In this document: piece after piece, positions 34,577-44,954 of the stretch
Position numbering within the stretch: position 1 is the first letter of the stretch
How the letters are laid out: the number at the start of each line of letters is the position of its first letter
From: Hymenopellis radicata
Taxonomy: Eukaryota > Basidiomycota > Agaricomycetes > Agaricales > Physalacriaceae
Length of the DNA: 64,000 nt
Assembly (NCBI GenBank): GCA_015501595.1
Contig: JADNRX010000226.1
Coordinates: 1 to 64,000 of the forward strand
Direction: 5' to 3'
The notes under the pieces: model-generated
Databases searched by the model: none
What the model saw: the letters and a program-made list of their open reading frames with translations, nothing else
Told to the model about the DNA's origin: nothing
Made by a program: the position numbers and the translations under genes

Positions 34577-35479
34577 GCAATGTCGCCAACCAGGATTAGG
34601 CACTGGCTGAAATTTAGCGACGTCCTGCGCCACCATCCTGCGGCGATATCATCCAAGACCCAGGGGACGGTATACCGCAGTGTGGCTCTGGGGCGACCCG
34701 CGCTGGGAAGGCTCTCCGCCGGTTTCTCGCCTTTTGAACGTGTCTCCACTCGTTAAGAACACTGCGGATAGTAATCGTCACCTCTTCACCCCGCCCGCCC
34801 GTGGCTGGAAAAGGTGAGCACTTGTTAGGCAAGATAAGGCATATGTCCTGCATTCGATTCTCACTCCAGCGCCACAAAGGCACCGGCGGTCGCCGTCGCC
34901 AAATAAGTTTCCTCCTCCACGCCCGAAATCATAGGCTCCCAAAATATTCGACTCCAGTTTGAATGTTCGAGGCCAAGGAGGGAAAAAATCGAACATTGCC
35001 TCGGCAAAGAACAGTGAATACCGATGAGGTATTTCTCCTGCGCTAAATACTCGTGCAAGCGCTACACAAGTGCTTGGTCGGCCGTTGAGCAAAGAGAAAA
35101 ACAATGCTTGTTCAAGTGGTTCGAATGCAGTCGCCATCAGCCTATCACTGCGCTATCGAATCAACTCGAAGTCCCAAGTTGCGCAAGCGTTGAAGTTGGC
35201 GCCGCGAGTAAGTAGAATCTGAACAATAATTGCCGGGATCCATTGACGGAAACACAAGAATAAAAAAGTAATTGGATGAATTCACGGATGCGCCACGGCT
35301 TAACCACTAGGCTAGACCGGCCACAGTGCAAACGTCAAAACGAAAAACACCGCGAACTATAGGCGAAGCATCCAGAGCAGAGGGGGGCAGAGTCGCAAAG
35401 AAGGAGCGGTCGGCGCTCCAGGGCATTGTGCATGCTCCCTCCGAGGATGAATGAAGCCCAGTCCGCGGAAAGCCGTAAT

Positions 35480-35535
35480 CAAAAGAGATACGCATTTGTA
35501 GTATGGCAGAAGGTAACCGCTACACCACCTCTGCC
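35480..35535 (-). other. Box-A-like hairpin unit, type 1 (right arm, copy 2)
   Basis: The hairpin is at 35505-35535 in reverse complement, with stem and box-A-like loop unchanged. The T run on the minus strand corresponds to aaaa near 35480. Confidence 0.5.
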
Positions 35536-36377
35536 GCAATGTCGCCAACCAGGATTAGGCACTGGCTGAAATCTAGCGACGTCCTGCGCCACGATATCAT
35601 CCAAGACCCAGGGGACGGTATACCGCAGTGTGGCTCTGGGGCGACCCGCGCTAGGAAAGCTCTCCGGTTTCTCGCCTTTTGAACGTGTCTCCACTCACTG
35701 CGGATAGTAATCGTCACCTCTTCACCCGCCCGCCCTTGGCTGGAAAAGGTGAGCACTTGTTAGGCAAGATAAGGCATATGTCCTGCATTCGATTCTCACT
35801 CCAGCGCGCGACATAGGCACCGGCGGTCGTCGTCGCCACATACGTTTCCTCCTCCACTTCCGAAATCATAGGCTCCCAAAATATTCGACTCCAGTTCGCT
35901 TATCCAGAGGCCAAGGAGGGAAAAAATCGAATATTGCCTCGGCAAAGAACAGTGTATACCGATGAGGCATTTCTCTTGTGCTAAATACTCGTGCAAGCGC
36001 TGCACAAGTACTTGGTCGGCCGTTGAGCGTTGAGCAAAGAGAAAAAAAACAATGCTTGTTCAAGTGGTCGCCGTCAGCCGATCACTGCGCTACCAAATCA
36101 ACCCGGAGTCCAAAGTTGTGCAAGCGTTGAAGTTGGCGCCGCGAGCAGAACACATAAATGCCCGTATCCATTGACGGCAACACAAGAATAAAAAAGCAAT
36201 TGCTCACACCCATGCACCACGGCTTAACCACTAGGCTAGACCGGCCGCAGTGTGAAACGTCAACAAGGCGAACTGAAGGTGAACCGATGGCGCCCCCCGG
36301 GGAGGAGGGGGGGGTTAGTTGTGCATGCTCCCACCCAGGATGAATGAAGACCAGTCCGCGGAAAGCCGTTCACAAAG

Positions 36378-36435
36378 AAAAGCGCACGATCATTCTCAGG
36401 CAATGGCAGAAGGTAACCGCTACACCACCTCTGCC
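36378..36435 (-). other. Box-A-like hairpin unit, type 1 (right arm, copy 3)
   Basis: The hairpin is at 36405-36435 in reverse complement and is unchanged. The T run is reduced to four bases (aaaa at 36378-36381 on the plus strand). Neighbouring sequence differs from the other copies. Confidence 0.48.
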
Positions 36436-36449
36436 GCTACTACGAGCAA

Positions 36450-37043
36450 TCAAGACGACGTCATGCTCCGAGAGTACGCCACCAGACGCTGTATCGATAT
36501 CGTCCAAGACCAAGGGAGTCATTTGATATGTGGCTCTGCGCTGGGAAAGCTCTTCCCCCGCCCGCCCGCTTGGAAGTAGGAAAGTTTGATCAATGACCGC
36601 GTTTTGACGATCAGAGGTGATTTTGAGACGGCGTGTAGACATTTTGCGAACCGGTGAGGATGATGCTGAGAAGGAGGAGGTTATAGGAGACGGTGTTCCC
36701 CGACTGAGGAGAAAGTGAAGGTCGCCCAGGCACAGTACCTATAAAGTGGGGCAGACACGTCGTTGGACAAGATATATTTGACGACGAACGAGAAAGGGGA
36801 GTGGCTGGACAGATGATCCTAAACTCGACACTGTTGACGAAGAACGAGATGTGTCGATGGCCATTGACATGGAAATTGCAGCTAGTAGCATGTCGGCCAT
36901 CTTTATTGGGAATGGGGTGCGTCTTGACCCAAAGCTAGACCTTTTGACCAACTAACCGTCGTTAAGTGGTCTTCGTTCACAAGCAACATCGTACATCGTC
37001 GACTGGTAGGGGTAGCCTCCACTAAAGTATTCGGTTCCATTAA
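36450..37043 (+). pseudogene. Fucosyltransferase-like pseudogene, C-terminal part
   Basis: Islands matching the intact gene at 44955-46490 appear in the same order on the plus strand. CIDIV comes first (about 36490), then LTTNEKGEWLD (about 36785) and VSMAIDMEIA with IFIGNG (about 36850-36915). After an intron-like gap comes WSSFTSNIVHRRL (about 36970), where the intact gene also has an intron. A stop directly after EWLD, frame changes and missing sequence between islands show that it is dead. The left-arm partner lies at and beyond position 1. Confidence 0.75.
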
Positions 37044-37823
37044 GTATGGGTGAAAAGCGATTGTAAGAATTGTTCCTCAAAAGACAGTGTAAAATCATTG
37101 ACCGATGTAATAGTCAAGCTCGTCGAAAGCTGAGTATCTCCTTCGTCCCAAAGCGAGTCGCCGTAACACTCGATCGCGGATGCCTGAGCCATGGTGATGA
37201 TGAGCTCGACACGTTCCATGGCGCCTATATTGTCAAATAGAGACGGAACTATTCGGTGGTCAGAAGACGGCCTGGGTTCTATAGGGGGTGAAAGTCGGTA
37301 TACCTTTATTAATGTCTTGACCTCCGAAGGAACTGCATCGGTGGGGATGAGTGGGACGAAGGCCATAGAGTTTAGGCATCAACTTACAGTGTTTTGGACA
37401 AGTCTTCTTCGTCCGAGCAGTCAGATTCTTGCTCCTCGAGGTGCGGGGAACATAGCGAGATTATTTCAAATCCGGAAAACTCGTCCAGAGACTGAGCACG
37501 AGGACATGGTCGATACCGAGTCCAACGATTGTCCTGTTCTGCAGTCAAGGCGTCGACATCGAGTACCCTGTGAATTGCCATAGGGTGAGAAATTCAGAGC
37601 CAGATGATGAAGGACTAACTGAGAAAGGCTGCTCTTGCGAGCGCAGGGTGTCCTGCGCGCATAAGGGGAGTCTCCTCGTCTTCCCCGGTGGGCTCTCGCC
37701 CGGCGTGGGTGTGCACCGGGATAGAGGTGTGGAACGAGTCGCGGAAGAAAGACAATCTCGAGCTCTCGAGGTCCCCCGCTCATCGTGGTAAGAGGCCAAC
37801 CAACGACCCCTGTGGTGGACCAA
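37040..37823 (-). CDS. Hypothetical protein, doubtful gene
   Basis: Two or three minus-strand frames could be exons. One runs up to SEFLTLWQFTGYSM. Another reads MAIHRVLDVDALTAEQDNRW through EEQESDCSDEEDLSKTL and is followed by a good donor, gtaagttg. The last reads VPSEVKTLIK and then ERVELIITMAQASAIECYGD to a stop at 37040. I do not recognise any domain. The composition is acidic and polar. It abuts the outer end of the right repeat arm. It may be a fast-evolving gene or chance frames. Confidence 0.3.
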
Positions 37824-38400
37824 CAGACGTCCTCCTGTGTGTATTACACAAAACTCTAAACTGATATCCGACTGCGCTGCCCCTTAGCGATCTGCTGGGT
37901 AAAGAGAATAGCAGGTACGTACTCATCGACACGACGTGAGCGGTAAAACTTTAAAGCAAGCAAATAGTGTCGTTCCTCGATACCGAATATTAACGCGCCG
38001 CACCGGTTACATAGGGCGTGGTTACAAACCGAGGCACGGGTGTTGGTCGGCAGAGCTTTTACCTTGATAAGCGAAGAACCATCGATAGCCACGCAATCCC
38101 CAAGCGGCGAAGACAGAGACAGTACTGCCACGGGCGTACCGGCCGACAGGAACAAGAGAAGAATTTTTGCGAGGTTCACGCGCCATCATGTGATGAGAAA
38201 ACGTTTCCAAATAGAGCGTCACTTACTCTGGGTCAAAGGCTCTGCACCCATAACGGGCACAAATAATTTCACGCTTTTGCCATCATCGACCGACAAGCAC
38301 GATACCGACGACAAGCGGGTCATCATCGTTGTCGACAGCGAGCTCACTGTAGAGTGTACTGGATAACATAGCGTAGGCCACTGCGTGCCCTCGCTTAACA

Positions 38401-40221
38401 ATGGCGGCCACCATGGACGCTCCTCGTCGTCGACAACGGGTACAACCTGTAACGGTGCGTTGTCGAGCTTAAAACGGCGATGATGATATTCAGACTCGCC
38501 GTGCAGTCGCCTATATGCTCCACGCCGTCATCATCGCAATCTACGATTACGCCGTCGCTGTCAACGTCCAACTCTATCTCCAACTCGTCCGGGTCGCCGC
38601 CGCAGCCAGTAACGCCTGTATCGCGCCCTGGACGCTCGCGGTCGCGGTACCCAGATCTGGGCGCGTCCCGCTACATCGGCGGGGCAAGTCGCAGACATAC
38701 GAACACCTGGAGGATCTACTGAAGGAGGCAGGATACAAGGAAACACGTGTATTCACACCTGAAACGGAGCACATCGAGCGACAGACTGAGCAGACACGCG
38801 CAGATGGCAAACCCCCGCGAAGCTTACGCGGTGTCGGCTCTGTAGTGGGGTTCATCGCAGGGCTGATGCCGGGCAACACTCTGAGTCGATCATCCAGTCT
38901 AAAGGAGACAGCTGCCAAATCCCGTAATGAACTGCCGTCGCGCTCAAATTCGCTCATTGGTCGGCCCCAGCACTCGCCGCCGGCATCTCCTCTACCTCAG
39001 CACCTTACGAGACTACCACTCCCCAGCAGGCCATCGACACCAGGCAGCATCACATCTATTGAATGTGCGGGACCGACCCCAAAAGCCAACTATCAAAGTC
39101 CCAAACATCTCGGTACCACCCGGTTATCCCACAATAGTTCTTACTCCTCTATCCACTCTCAACACCGCCTCCACAATGCGCCTCCACTTGCGCACCACCG
39201 GAAAACCCCTTCGGCCTCATCTGCCCTGCCACATAAGCCGTCGGAGCCTATCCTGCATCCACAGCCATCGCGTGCCGGCGCGTACCTGCGTCACATGGCA
39301 TCTGTAGCAAGCATACCCCCACGACCTAGCTCTACACCTGCTTTTCAGCTCAACCTGAATGACGATGACGACGACATTGCACCGCGACGGCGCCGTGGCA
39401 TTGGTGAAGGTGAGGAAGATGCACCTCCTCCACTCCCAAAGACATGGCTGGAAACTGTTGCACGCGCCGTCATGTTCGGCGGCGTAGGATACGTTGGTGG
39501 TCCGCAGCCGGCCAAGGAGAACGATACGCGTGGCAGGAGTCAGAACTTGCGACCACCGGACCTAATGACCCAGATGTCACGTCGAAAGTCTCGACGGTCT
39601 GAAGGCGAAGTGAGCCGAACACGCGTGGTCTGTCATAGCGCGCCTTCCAGTCGTCCTTCCTCACACAGCAGAGACCGCGGCGATTCAAAGGAGAAAGCTA
39701 GGACGCGCGATGCCGCTCGATCTCTTGTCCCCAGTTTGGCTAGAACGAAAGTAGAAGGGGACGTGTTGGACTTGCACAACAGCAAACCGAAGCACCACAA
39801 GTCTACATCTAAACCTAAATCGAAGCGCTTCGCGGGCGGGTGGGGAGTGGAAGTTGATAGCAGCAGCGCTGAAGAGGTCAGTGAAGACGACGATGGCGAA
39901 CTGGATCTCGCCAAGATTCTTGTCCCTCCGAAACGACAAAACTCCATCCGCAGTTTACGGAAACACCTGGCGGACGTCAACGGGGAGTCGAGCCGGAGAC
40001 CACGAACGAGTCGTGTGCGTAGTGCCGCACATGCTGATTATGGGCGTTGGGACGGCTATAGCGAGCAGCCTTCGTGGGATTGGCGACGGCGAGAACCTAC
40101 TAGACGAGGATCGCTAGAAGAGGACGAGGATCCGTATTCCCCACCTGCGTTCTTTGCGGACGGCTCCAGACGGAGTACTAAGAGCACTAGACGCGGCATG
40201 CCGACGGTGTGGGCGTCGTAG
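38401..40221 (+). CDS. Long low-complexity basic/Ser-Pro-rich protein, possible frameshift
   Basis: The main frame (from 38515 to 40221) encodes a disordered protein with an N-terminal folded-looking part, QTYEHLEDLLKEAGYKETRV and GVGSVVGFIAGLMPG. Later come an acidic NDDDDDIAP patch, KTWLETVARAVMFGGVGYVG, and a C-terminal part with EEDEDPYSPPAFFADGSRR. The likely native start is MAATMDAPRRRQRVQPVT at 38401, followed by a 52-base intron (38455-38506). That join leads into a Ser-rich frame (STPSSSQSTITPSLSTSNS) that must shift by one base near 38683 to meet the main frame. Function unknown; nuclear or cell-cortex roles would be guesswork. Confidence 0.6.
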
Positions 40222-40624
40222 CAAGGAGATTCATTCATTGGCATGTATTCCTCATCCTTCATGTGTATCACCATTTCGCACATTCCCTACTATTATATCC
40301 CCTATAGTCGATCCTTGGATTTAGTATGTATACCATGAATCTATCCTGAATACCAAAAGAAATGTACTTAATGTTCGGTCAACTTGAAGCGCGCGTGCTT
40401 GTGCCCGTTCATTTTTCTCTACGGCTACGTCTACACCTTCGCAACTCCCGAGCGACAGCCCGGGTATGGTCAGTCTTGTTCCAGAGAGTCACATACTTGC
40501 TTCCAGAGTCGACTCTCTATTTGGCGGCAGAGGTAGTGCCTTCCCTTCTAGCCGACCGTACTTGTTTAGTTTGGTCTAGATACCAGCCTGCCTAATACTG
40601 GTGGGCGATATTGCTCGTACTAGC

Positions 40625-40679
40625 GGCAGAGGTGGTGTAGCGGTTACCTTCTGCCATCCAGACATCTAGTGCTTTTTTT
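40625..40679 (+). other. Box-A-like hairpin unit, type 1 (cluster, copy 1)
   Basis: Hairpin at 40625-40655 identical in stem and loop to the 533-563 unit; a seven-T run follows at 40673-40679. Confidence 0.55.
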
Positions 40680-40962
40680 GAGTACGGCTTTCCGGTGCGC
40701 GTGTAGTCTCGAAACCCGACTGCCAGTGAGTGAGGTGTATGAAGACAGTCGTTCCTTGTGGCTGTTCATTTTTTCTCTACGGCTACGTCTACATCTTCGC
40801 AACTCCCCGAGCGACGACCCGGGTATGGGTTCGGTCTTGTTCCAGAGAGTCCCGCCATACTTGTTTCCAGCGTCGACTGCGGCAGAGGCAGTGCCTTCCC
40901 TTCCTGTTTGGTCTAGATTTCAGCACTGCCTAATCTTGATTGGCGATATTGCTCGTCGTAGC

Positions 40963-41017
40963 GGCAGAGGTGGTGTAGCGGTTACCTTCTGCCATGAGAG
41001 CGTCTTGTGATTTTTTT
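40963..41017 (+). other. Box-A-like hairpin unit, type 1 (cluster, copy 2)
   Basis: Hairpin at 40963-40993 with unchanged stem and loop; seven T follow at 41011-41017. It sits about 340 bases after the previous copy. Confidence 0.55.
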
Positions 41018-41639
41018 GAGTACGGCTTTCCGCGACTGGTCTTCATTCATCGGAAGGAGCGTGATGTCCTGGAGCGCCGCTATCCTCTTCTTCCTTCCCC
41101 GCCCCCCTCTGGATGCCACCGGTTCACCTTCAGTTCGCGTTCTGGATTATGTATATTGACATTTGTACTGTGCCCGGTCTAGCCTAGTGGTTAAGCCGTG
41201 GCGCATGGCCGTGAATCCAACTCCTTTTTTATTCTTCTGTATCCCGGCAATTATTTGTTCTCCTCGCAGCGCCAACTTCAACGCTTGCACAACTTTGGAC
41301 TCGGAGTTGACTTGATAGCGCAGTGCTATAGCTGATCGGCTGACGGCGACTGCATTCGAAATAAGCATTGTTTTTTTTCTTTGCTCAACGGCCGACCAAG
41401 CACTTGTGTAGCGCTTGCACGAGTATTTAGCGCAGGAGAAATGCCTCATCGGTATTCACTGTTCTTTGCCGAGGCAATATTTGATGTTTTACCTCCTTGG
41501 CCTCTTAAAAAGCGAACATTCAAGAGTCAAACTGGAGTCGAATATTTGGGAGTTGAGGAGGAAACATATTTGGCGACGGCGACCGCCGGTGCCTATGTCG
41601 CGCTGGAGTGAGAATCGAATGCAGGACATATCATAATGA

Positions 41640-42780
41640 TATATGCTTATCGGTCAACTTGTCTGCCCCACTTTCTAGGTACTGCGCCTGGGCAACCTTC
41701 ACTTTCTCCAAGATCTCACTGCTCAAAAGTCGGGGAGCACCGTCTCCTATAAACCTCCTCCTTCTCAGCATCATCCTCAAAATGTCTAAACGCCGTCTCA
41801 AAATCACCTCTGCGCAAATGCACGGTGATAGATCAAACTTTCCTACTTCTTTTTCCAGGCAAGGGCGGGCGGGGTGAAGAGGTGACGATTACTATCCGCA
41901 GTGGTGGAGACACGTCCAAAAGGCGAGAACGGAGACTTGAAAGAGCTTTCCCAGCGCGGCCCCTGGGTCTTGGACGATATCGATACAGGATGGTGGCGTA
42001 CTCTCGGAGCATGGCGTCGTCTATAGATTTCAGCCAGTGCCTAATCCTGGTTGGCGACATCGCTCGTAGTAGCGGCAGAGGTGGTGTAGCGGTTACCTTC
42101 TACCATACGACAAGGCGTATTTCTTTTGAGTACGGCTTTCCGCGGACTGGTCTTCATTCATCCTCGGAGGGAGCATGCACAATGTCCACCGCCATCCTCT
42201 TCTTTCTTCTTTACGACTTCCAGCCCCCTCTGGATGCCACCGGTTCACCTTCAGTTCGCGTTCTTGACGTTCCACACTGCGGCCGGTCTAGCCTAGTGGT
42301 TAAGCCGTGGTGCATAGCGGTTATGTGTGAGCCCTTTTTTATTCTTGAGTTGCCGTCAATGGAACCCGGCAAGTATTTATTCTACTCGCGGCGCCCAACT
42401 TCAACGCTTGCAGCCGTCTTCCTCCGGTACATTCCTTGCCCGGCCGACATGCTAGCATTTTCCATGTCAATGGCCATCGAAAGCTCTTCAAGTTCTTCAA
42501 CATTGTCGAGTTTTAGATATTGACGCTTCACAACAGAGTCCCATCCCGCATTCTGCAACGCCTGGATCATCTGAATCCCCTTTCTCGTTCGTCGTCAAAT
42601 ATATCTTGTCCAACGACGTGGACGTGTCTGCCCCACTTTCTAGGTACTGTGCCTGGGCGACCTTCACCTTCTCCTCAAAAGTCGTCGAATACCGTCTCCT
42701 ATATACCTCCTCCTTCTCAGCATCATCCTCAGGTGCGCTAAACCGGCGGCTCAAAAGCCGTCTCAAGATCACCTCTGCGC
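41640..42780 (-). pseudogene. Fucosyltransferase-like pseudogene fragments
   Basis: Minus-strand islands show homology to the intact gene at 44955-46490. The part at 42600-42770 reads TFEEKVKVAQAQYLESG and DKIYLTTNEKGD, compared with ILTNEKGEWLDELM in the intact protein. That at 42430-42570 reads NAGWDSVVKRQYLKL and ELSMAIDMENA, compared with NDGWSSVKTSKDLIL and EVSMAIDMDIA. Further copies of the middle region lie at 41830-42000. Frames are broken and the domain is incomplete. These copies are more diverged from the intact gene than from one another. Confidence 0.7.
42074..42127 (+). other. Box-A-like hairpin unit, type 1 (cluster, copy 3)
   Basis: Hairpin at 42074-42104 with one base changed in the 3' stem (ctacc instead of ctgcc); the box-A-like loop is unchanged. 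TTTT follows at 42124-42127. Confidence 0.5.
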
Positions 42781-43060
42781 AAATGCACGGTCATAGATCA
42801 AACTTTCCTACTTCTTTTTCCAGCCAAGCGGGCGGGCGGGTGAAGAGGTGACGACTACTATCCGCAGTGTTCTTAATGAGTGGAGACACGTTCAAAAGGC
42901 GAGAAACTGGTGACTTGGAAGAGCTTTCCAGCGCAGATCCACATATCAAATAACTCCCTGGGTCCTGGATACAGCGTTGCCGCAGGATGGTGGCGCATGA
43001 CGTCCCGTTTGATGTATAGATTTCAGCCAGTGCCTAATCCTGGTTGGTTGGCGACATTGC

Positions 43061-43123
43061 GGCAGAGGTGGTGTAGCGGTTACCTTCTGCCATGGGGTAA
43101 ACGAGAGATTGCGCGCTTTTTTT
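43061..43123 (+). other. Box-A-like hairpin unit, type 1 (cluster, copy 4)
   Basis: Hairpin at 43061-43091 with unchanged stem and loop; seven T follow at 43117-43123. Confidence 0.55.
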
Positions 43124-43889
43124 GAGTACTGCTTTCTGCGGACTGGTCTTCGTTCATCCTCGGAGGGAGCATGCACAATGTCCTGGAGCGCCGACGACCA
43201 CTATCCTCTTCTTTACAACTTCCCCCCTCTGGATGCCACCGGTTGACCATCAGTTCGCGTTCTGGATTATATTGACGTTTGTACTGTGCCGGTCTTGCTT
43301 AGTGGTTAAGCCGTGGTGCATGGTTATGGCGGCGTGAACAATTACTTTTTTATTCTTGTGTTGCCGTCAATGGATCCCGGCAATTATTTGTTCTACTCGC
43401 AGTGCCTGGCAGCCGTCTTTTCCTTGCCCTCTCCACCGCGAGGTAGCTAAGGCCCAACTTGACTCGTCACGGTCGGGTCTGGCACGGCAAATCATCACAG
43501 CGAGTGTAGGCAGTTCATACATGGTGCTCCATGTATCTGCCTTTTCAACAACTGACAGATCAATGTGCGCATCTGTCAGTTCGCCTCTCTCCCCCCCCGT
43601 GATACACTTTCAAAGACTAAGTACACCACGCGTCCTTCACTCTATCTTCTTAGTTTCGGTCCCTGGCAATGTGACTATTAGTAGTGTATCAATATCTACT
43701 TGCAGAGCAATGGCTCAACGGTCACTTGCTGCCGCCTAAATTTGAACCTATTCATTTACATTTTTTATGATTCATAGAGCATATCCGGTTTTTCAAGTTT
43801 GGTTGTTTCTCGTTTTCGCGTTAGGTGGTGGCGAGGGAATCACTCAGTGGTTTGGAGGCGCATTCCTTGGTGGGTTTGTGCAGAGTGTG

Positions 43890-44260
43890 CCGCCTGGGCG
43901 ACCTTCACTTTCTCCAAGATCTCCTCAAAAGTCGGGTATCACCGTCTCCTATAAACCTCCTCCTTCTCAGCATCATGCTCAGGTGCGCTAAACCGGTTCG
44001 CAAAAGCCGTCTCAAAATCACCTCTGCGCAAATGCAGTTTTTTTTTTTAGCCAAGGAAGAGGTGACGATTACTATCCGCAGTGCTCTTAACGAGTGGAGA
44101 CACGTCCAAAAGGCGAGAAACCGGAGACTTGAAACAGTTTTCCCAGAGCGATAAAACGCGCGGGTCGCCCCAGAGCCAAATAACTGCGGTATACCGTCCC
44201 CTGGGTCTTGGGCGATATCGATACAGCGTCGCCGTGGTGGCCGCTGCGCCCTCTTGATGT
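43890..44260 (-). pseudogene. Fucosyltransferase-like pseudogene fragment
   Basis: The minus strand reads RRCIDIAQDPGDGIPQLFGSG followed by SLRFLAFWTCLHSL and RIVIVTSS, matching the 1-640 and 36450 fragments and the CIDIV region of the intact gene. It lies about 700 bases downstream of the intact gene's stop. The frame is open for 137 codons but lacks both ends of the domain. Confidence 0.62.
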
Positions 44261-44954
44261 ACGTCGAGTTTATGGAGCGCACTTGAGATGGCGGGCAGAT
44301 GGTGCCGAACCAGTTCAATGGAGATGGAGCGCGGGGTATCGTCGTCCCAGGAGCCGCCTACTACGGGGCCGGATATTATTTAAGGCGTTGAGTGGGGTGT
44401 GTGGCGAGAGATCTTCGGGGAATGGGTAGCCTTGTTTAACCTACCAGGTGAAGTCGGGGAACACGTATCCTCGTCAGATGGGCGACTCCAAATGACTACC
44501 GGGCTGAAAACGCTTACTGGAGAAAGAATGTGTCTGAGTCAGAGCCTTGTGGAGGTCGGCACATAGCATTTATCTTTAGAAACCGTTACTTGACAAGACG
44601 AACATTAGCGTACGGACCTTGAGAACTTGCGACTTGCTTCCTTGTACCGAGATTAGAAATTGCCCGGTGAATCAAACACTCCGTTCGAATACATCGAAAC
44701 GCGGGTGCAACCTAGCACACCTATTACCGTTCACCAGTTCCAAAAAACATCAGGAGAGGATCCATGGCCCGGGATTCCAGCGTTAACGGCTACTATTATC
44801 ATTTGTTCATACAATACTATTACAGCCAGTCAGCCGGTCGCGTCCAAGGCCGTCTTGTTCGGGCCCTGGAGATGTTCATCAGATCGAGTAGACTTTTCAT
44901 ACTTAATCACGTCTCCTTACCGGTTAGAATTCGTCACCACAGTACTTGATGAGA

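Larger units (their letters stand above)
34300..36600 (-). repeat. Three successive partial copies of a ~0.9-1.1 kb sub-unit
   Basis: The succession of type 2 motif, Pro/Ser-like fragment, type 1 hairpin and fucosyltransferase fragment occurs three times here, with hairpins at 34546, 35505 and 36405. It occurs once in the left arm within this window. The spacing is about 930 bases, and the copies differ by indels. This accounts for the extra length of the right arm. Confidence 0.75.
28985..37050. repeat. Right arm of the large inverted segmental duplication
   Basis: This is the reverse complement of 1-5655 and extends further to match sequence beyond the window's left edge. It is about 2.2 kb longer than the matching left part because a sub-unit containing the type 1 and type 2 box-A-like motifs is present three times between about 34300 and 36600. 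The arm ends at the outer side with a fucosyltransferase C-terminus at 36770-37043. Sequence identity to the left arm is high but broken by indels. A 241-codon ORF at 30550-31275 is open only in this arm and crosses several hairpin units, so I do not treat it as a gene. Confidence 0.88.
40600..44450. repeat. Third cluster of the duplicated repeat units
   Basis: This region has the same units as the left arm, in the same orientation, but shuffled and repeated. Type 1 hairpins lie at 40625, 40963, 42074 and 43061, and type 2 motifs near 41180, 42290 and 43295. Fucosyltransferase fragments are on the minus strand between them. Segment 43500-43850 matches left-arm 960-1310. The cluster lies directly downstream of the intact fucosyltransferase-like gene (44955-46490), as if the family expanded from here or was attracted here. 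Confidence 0.8.

Noticed and set aside
37856..38179. A 107-codon minus-strand ORF starting with a signal-like MNLAKILLLFLSAGTPVAVL
   Set aside because: The downstream part has no recognisable domain or cysteine pattern, frames also exist on the other strand, and no intron or homologous copy supports it; too weak to list as a gene.
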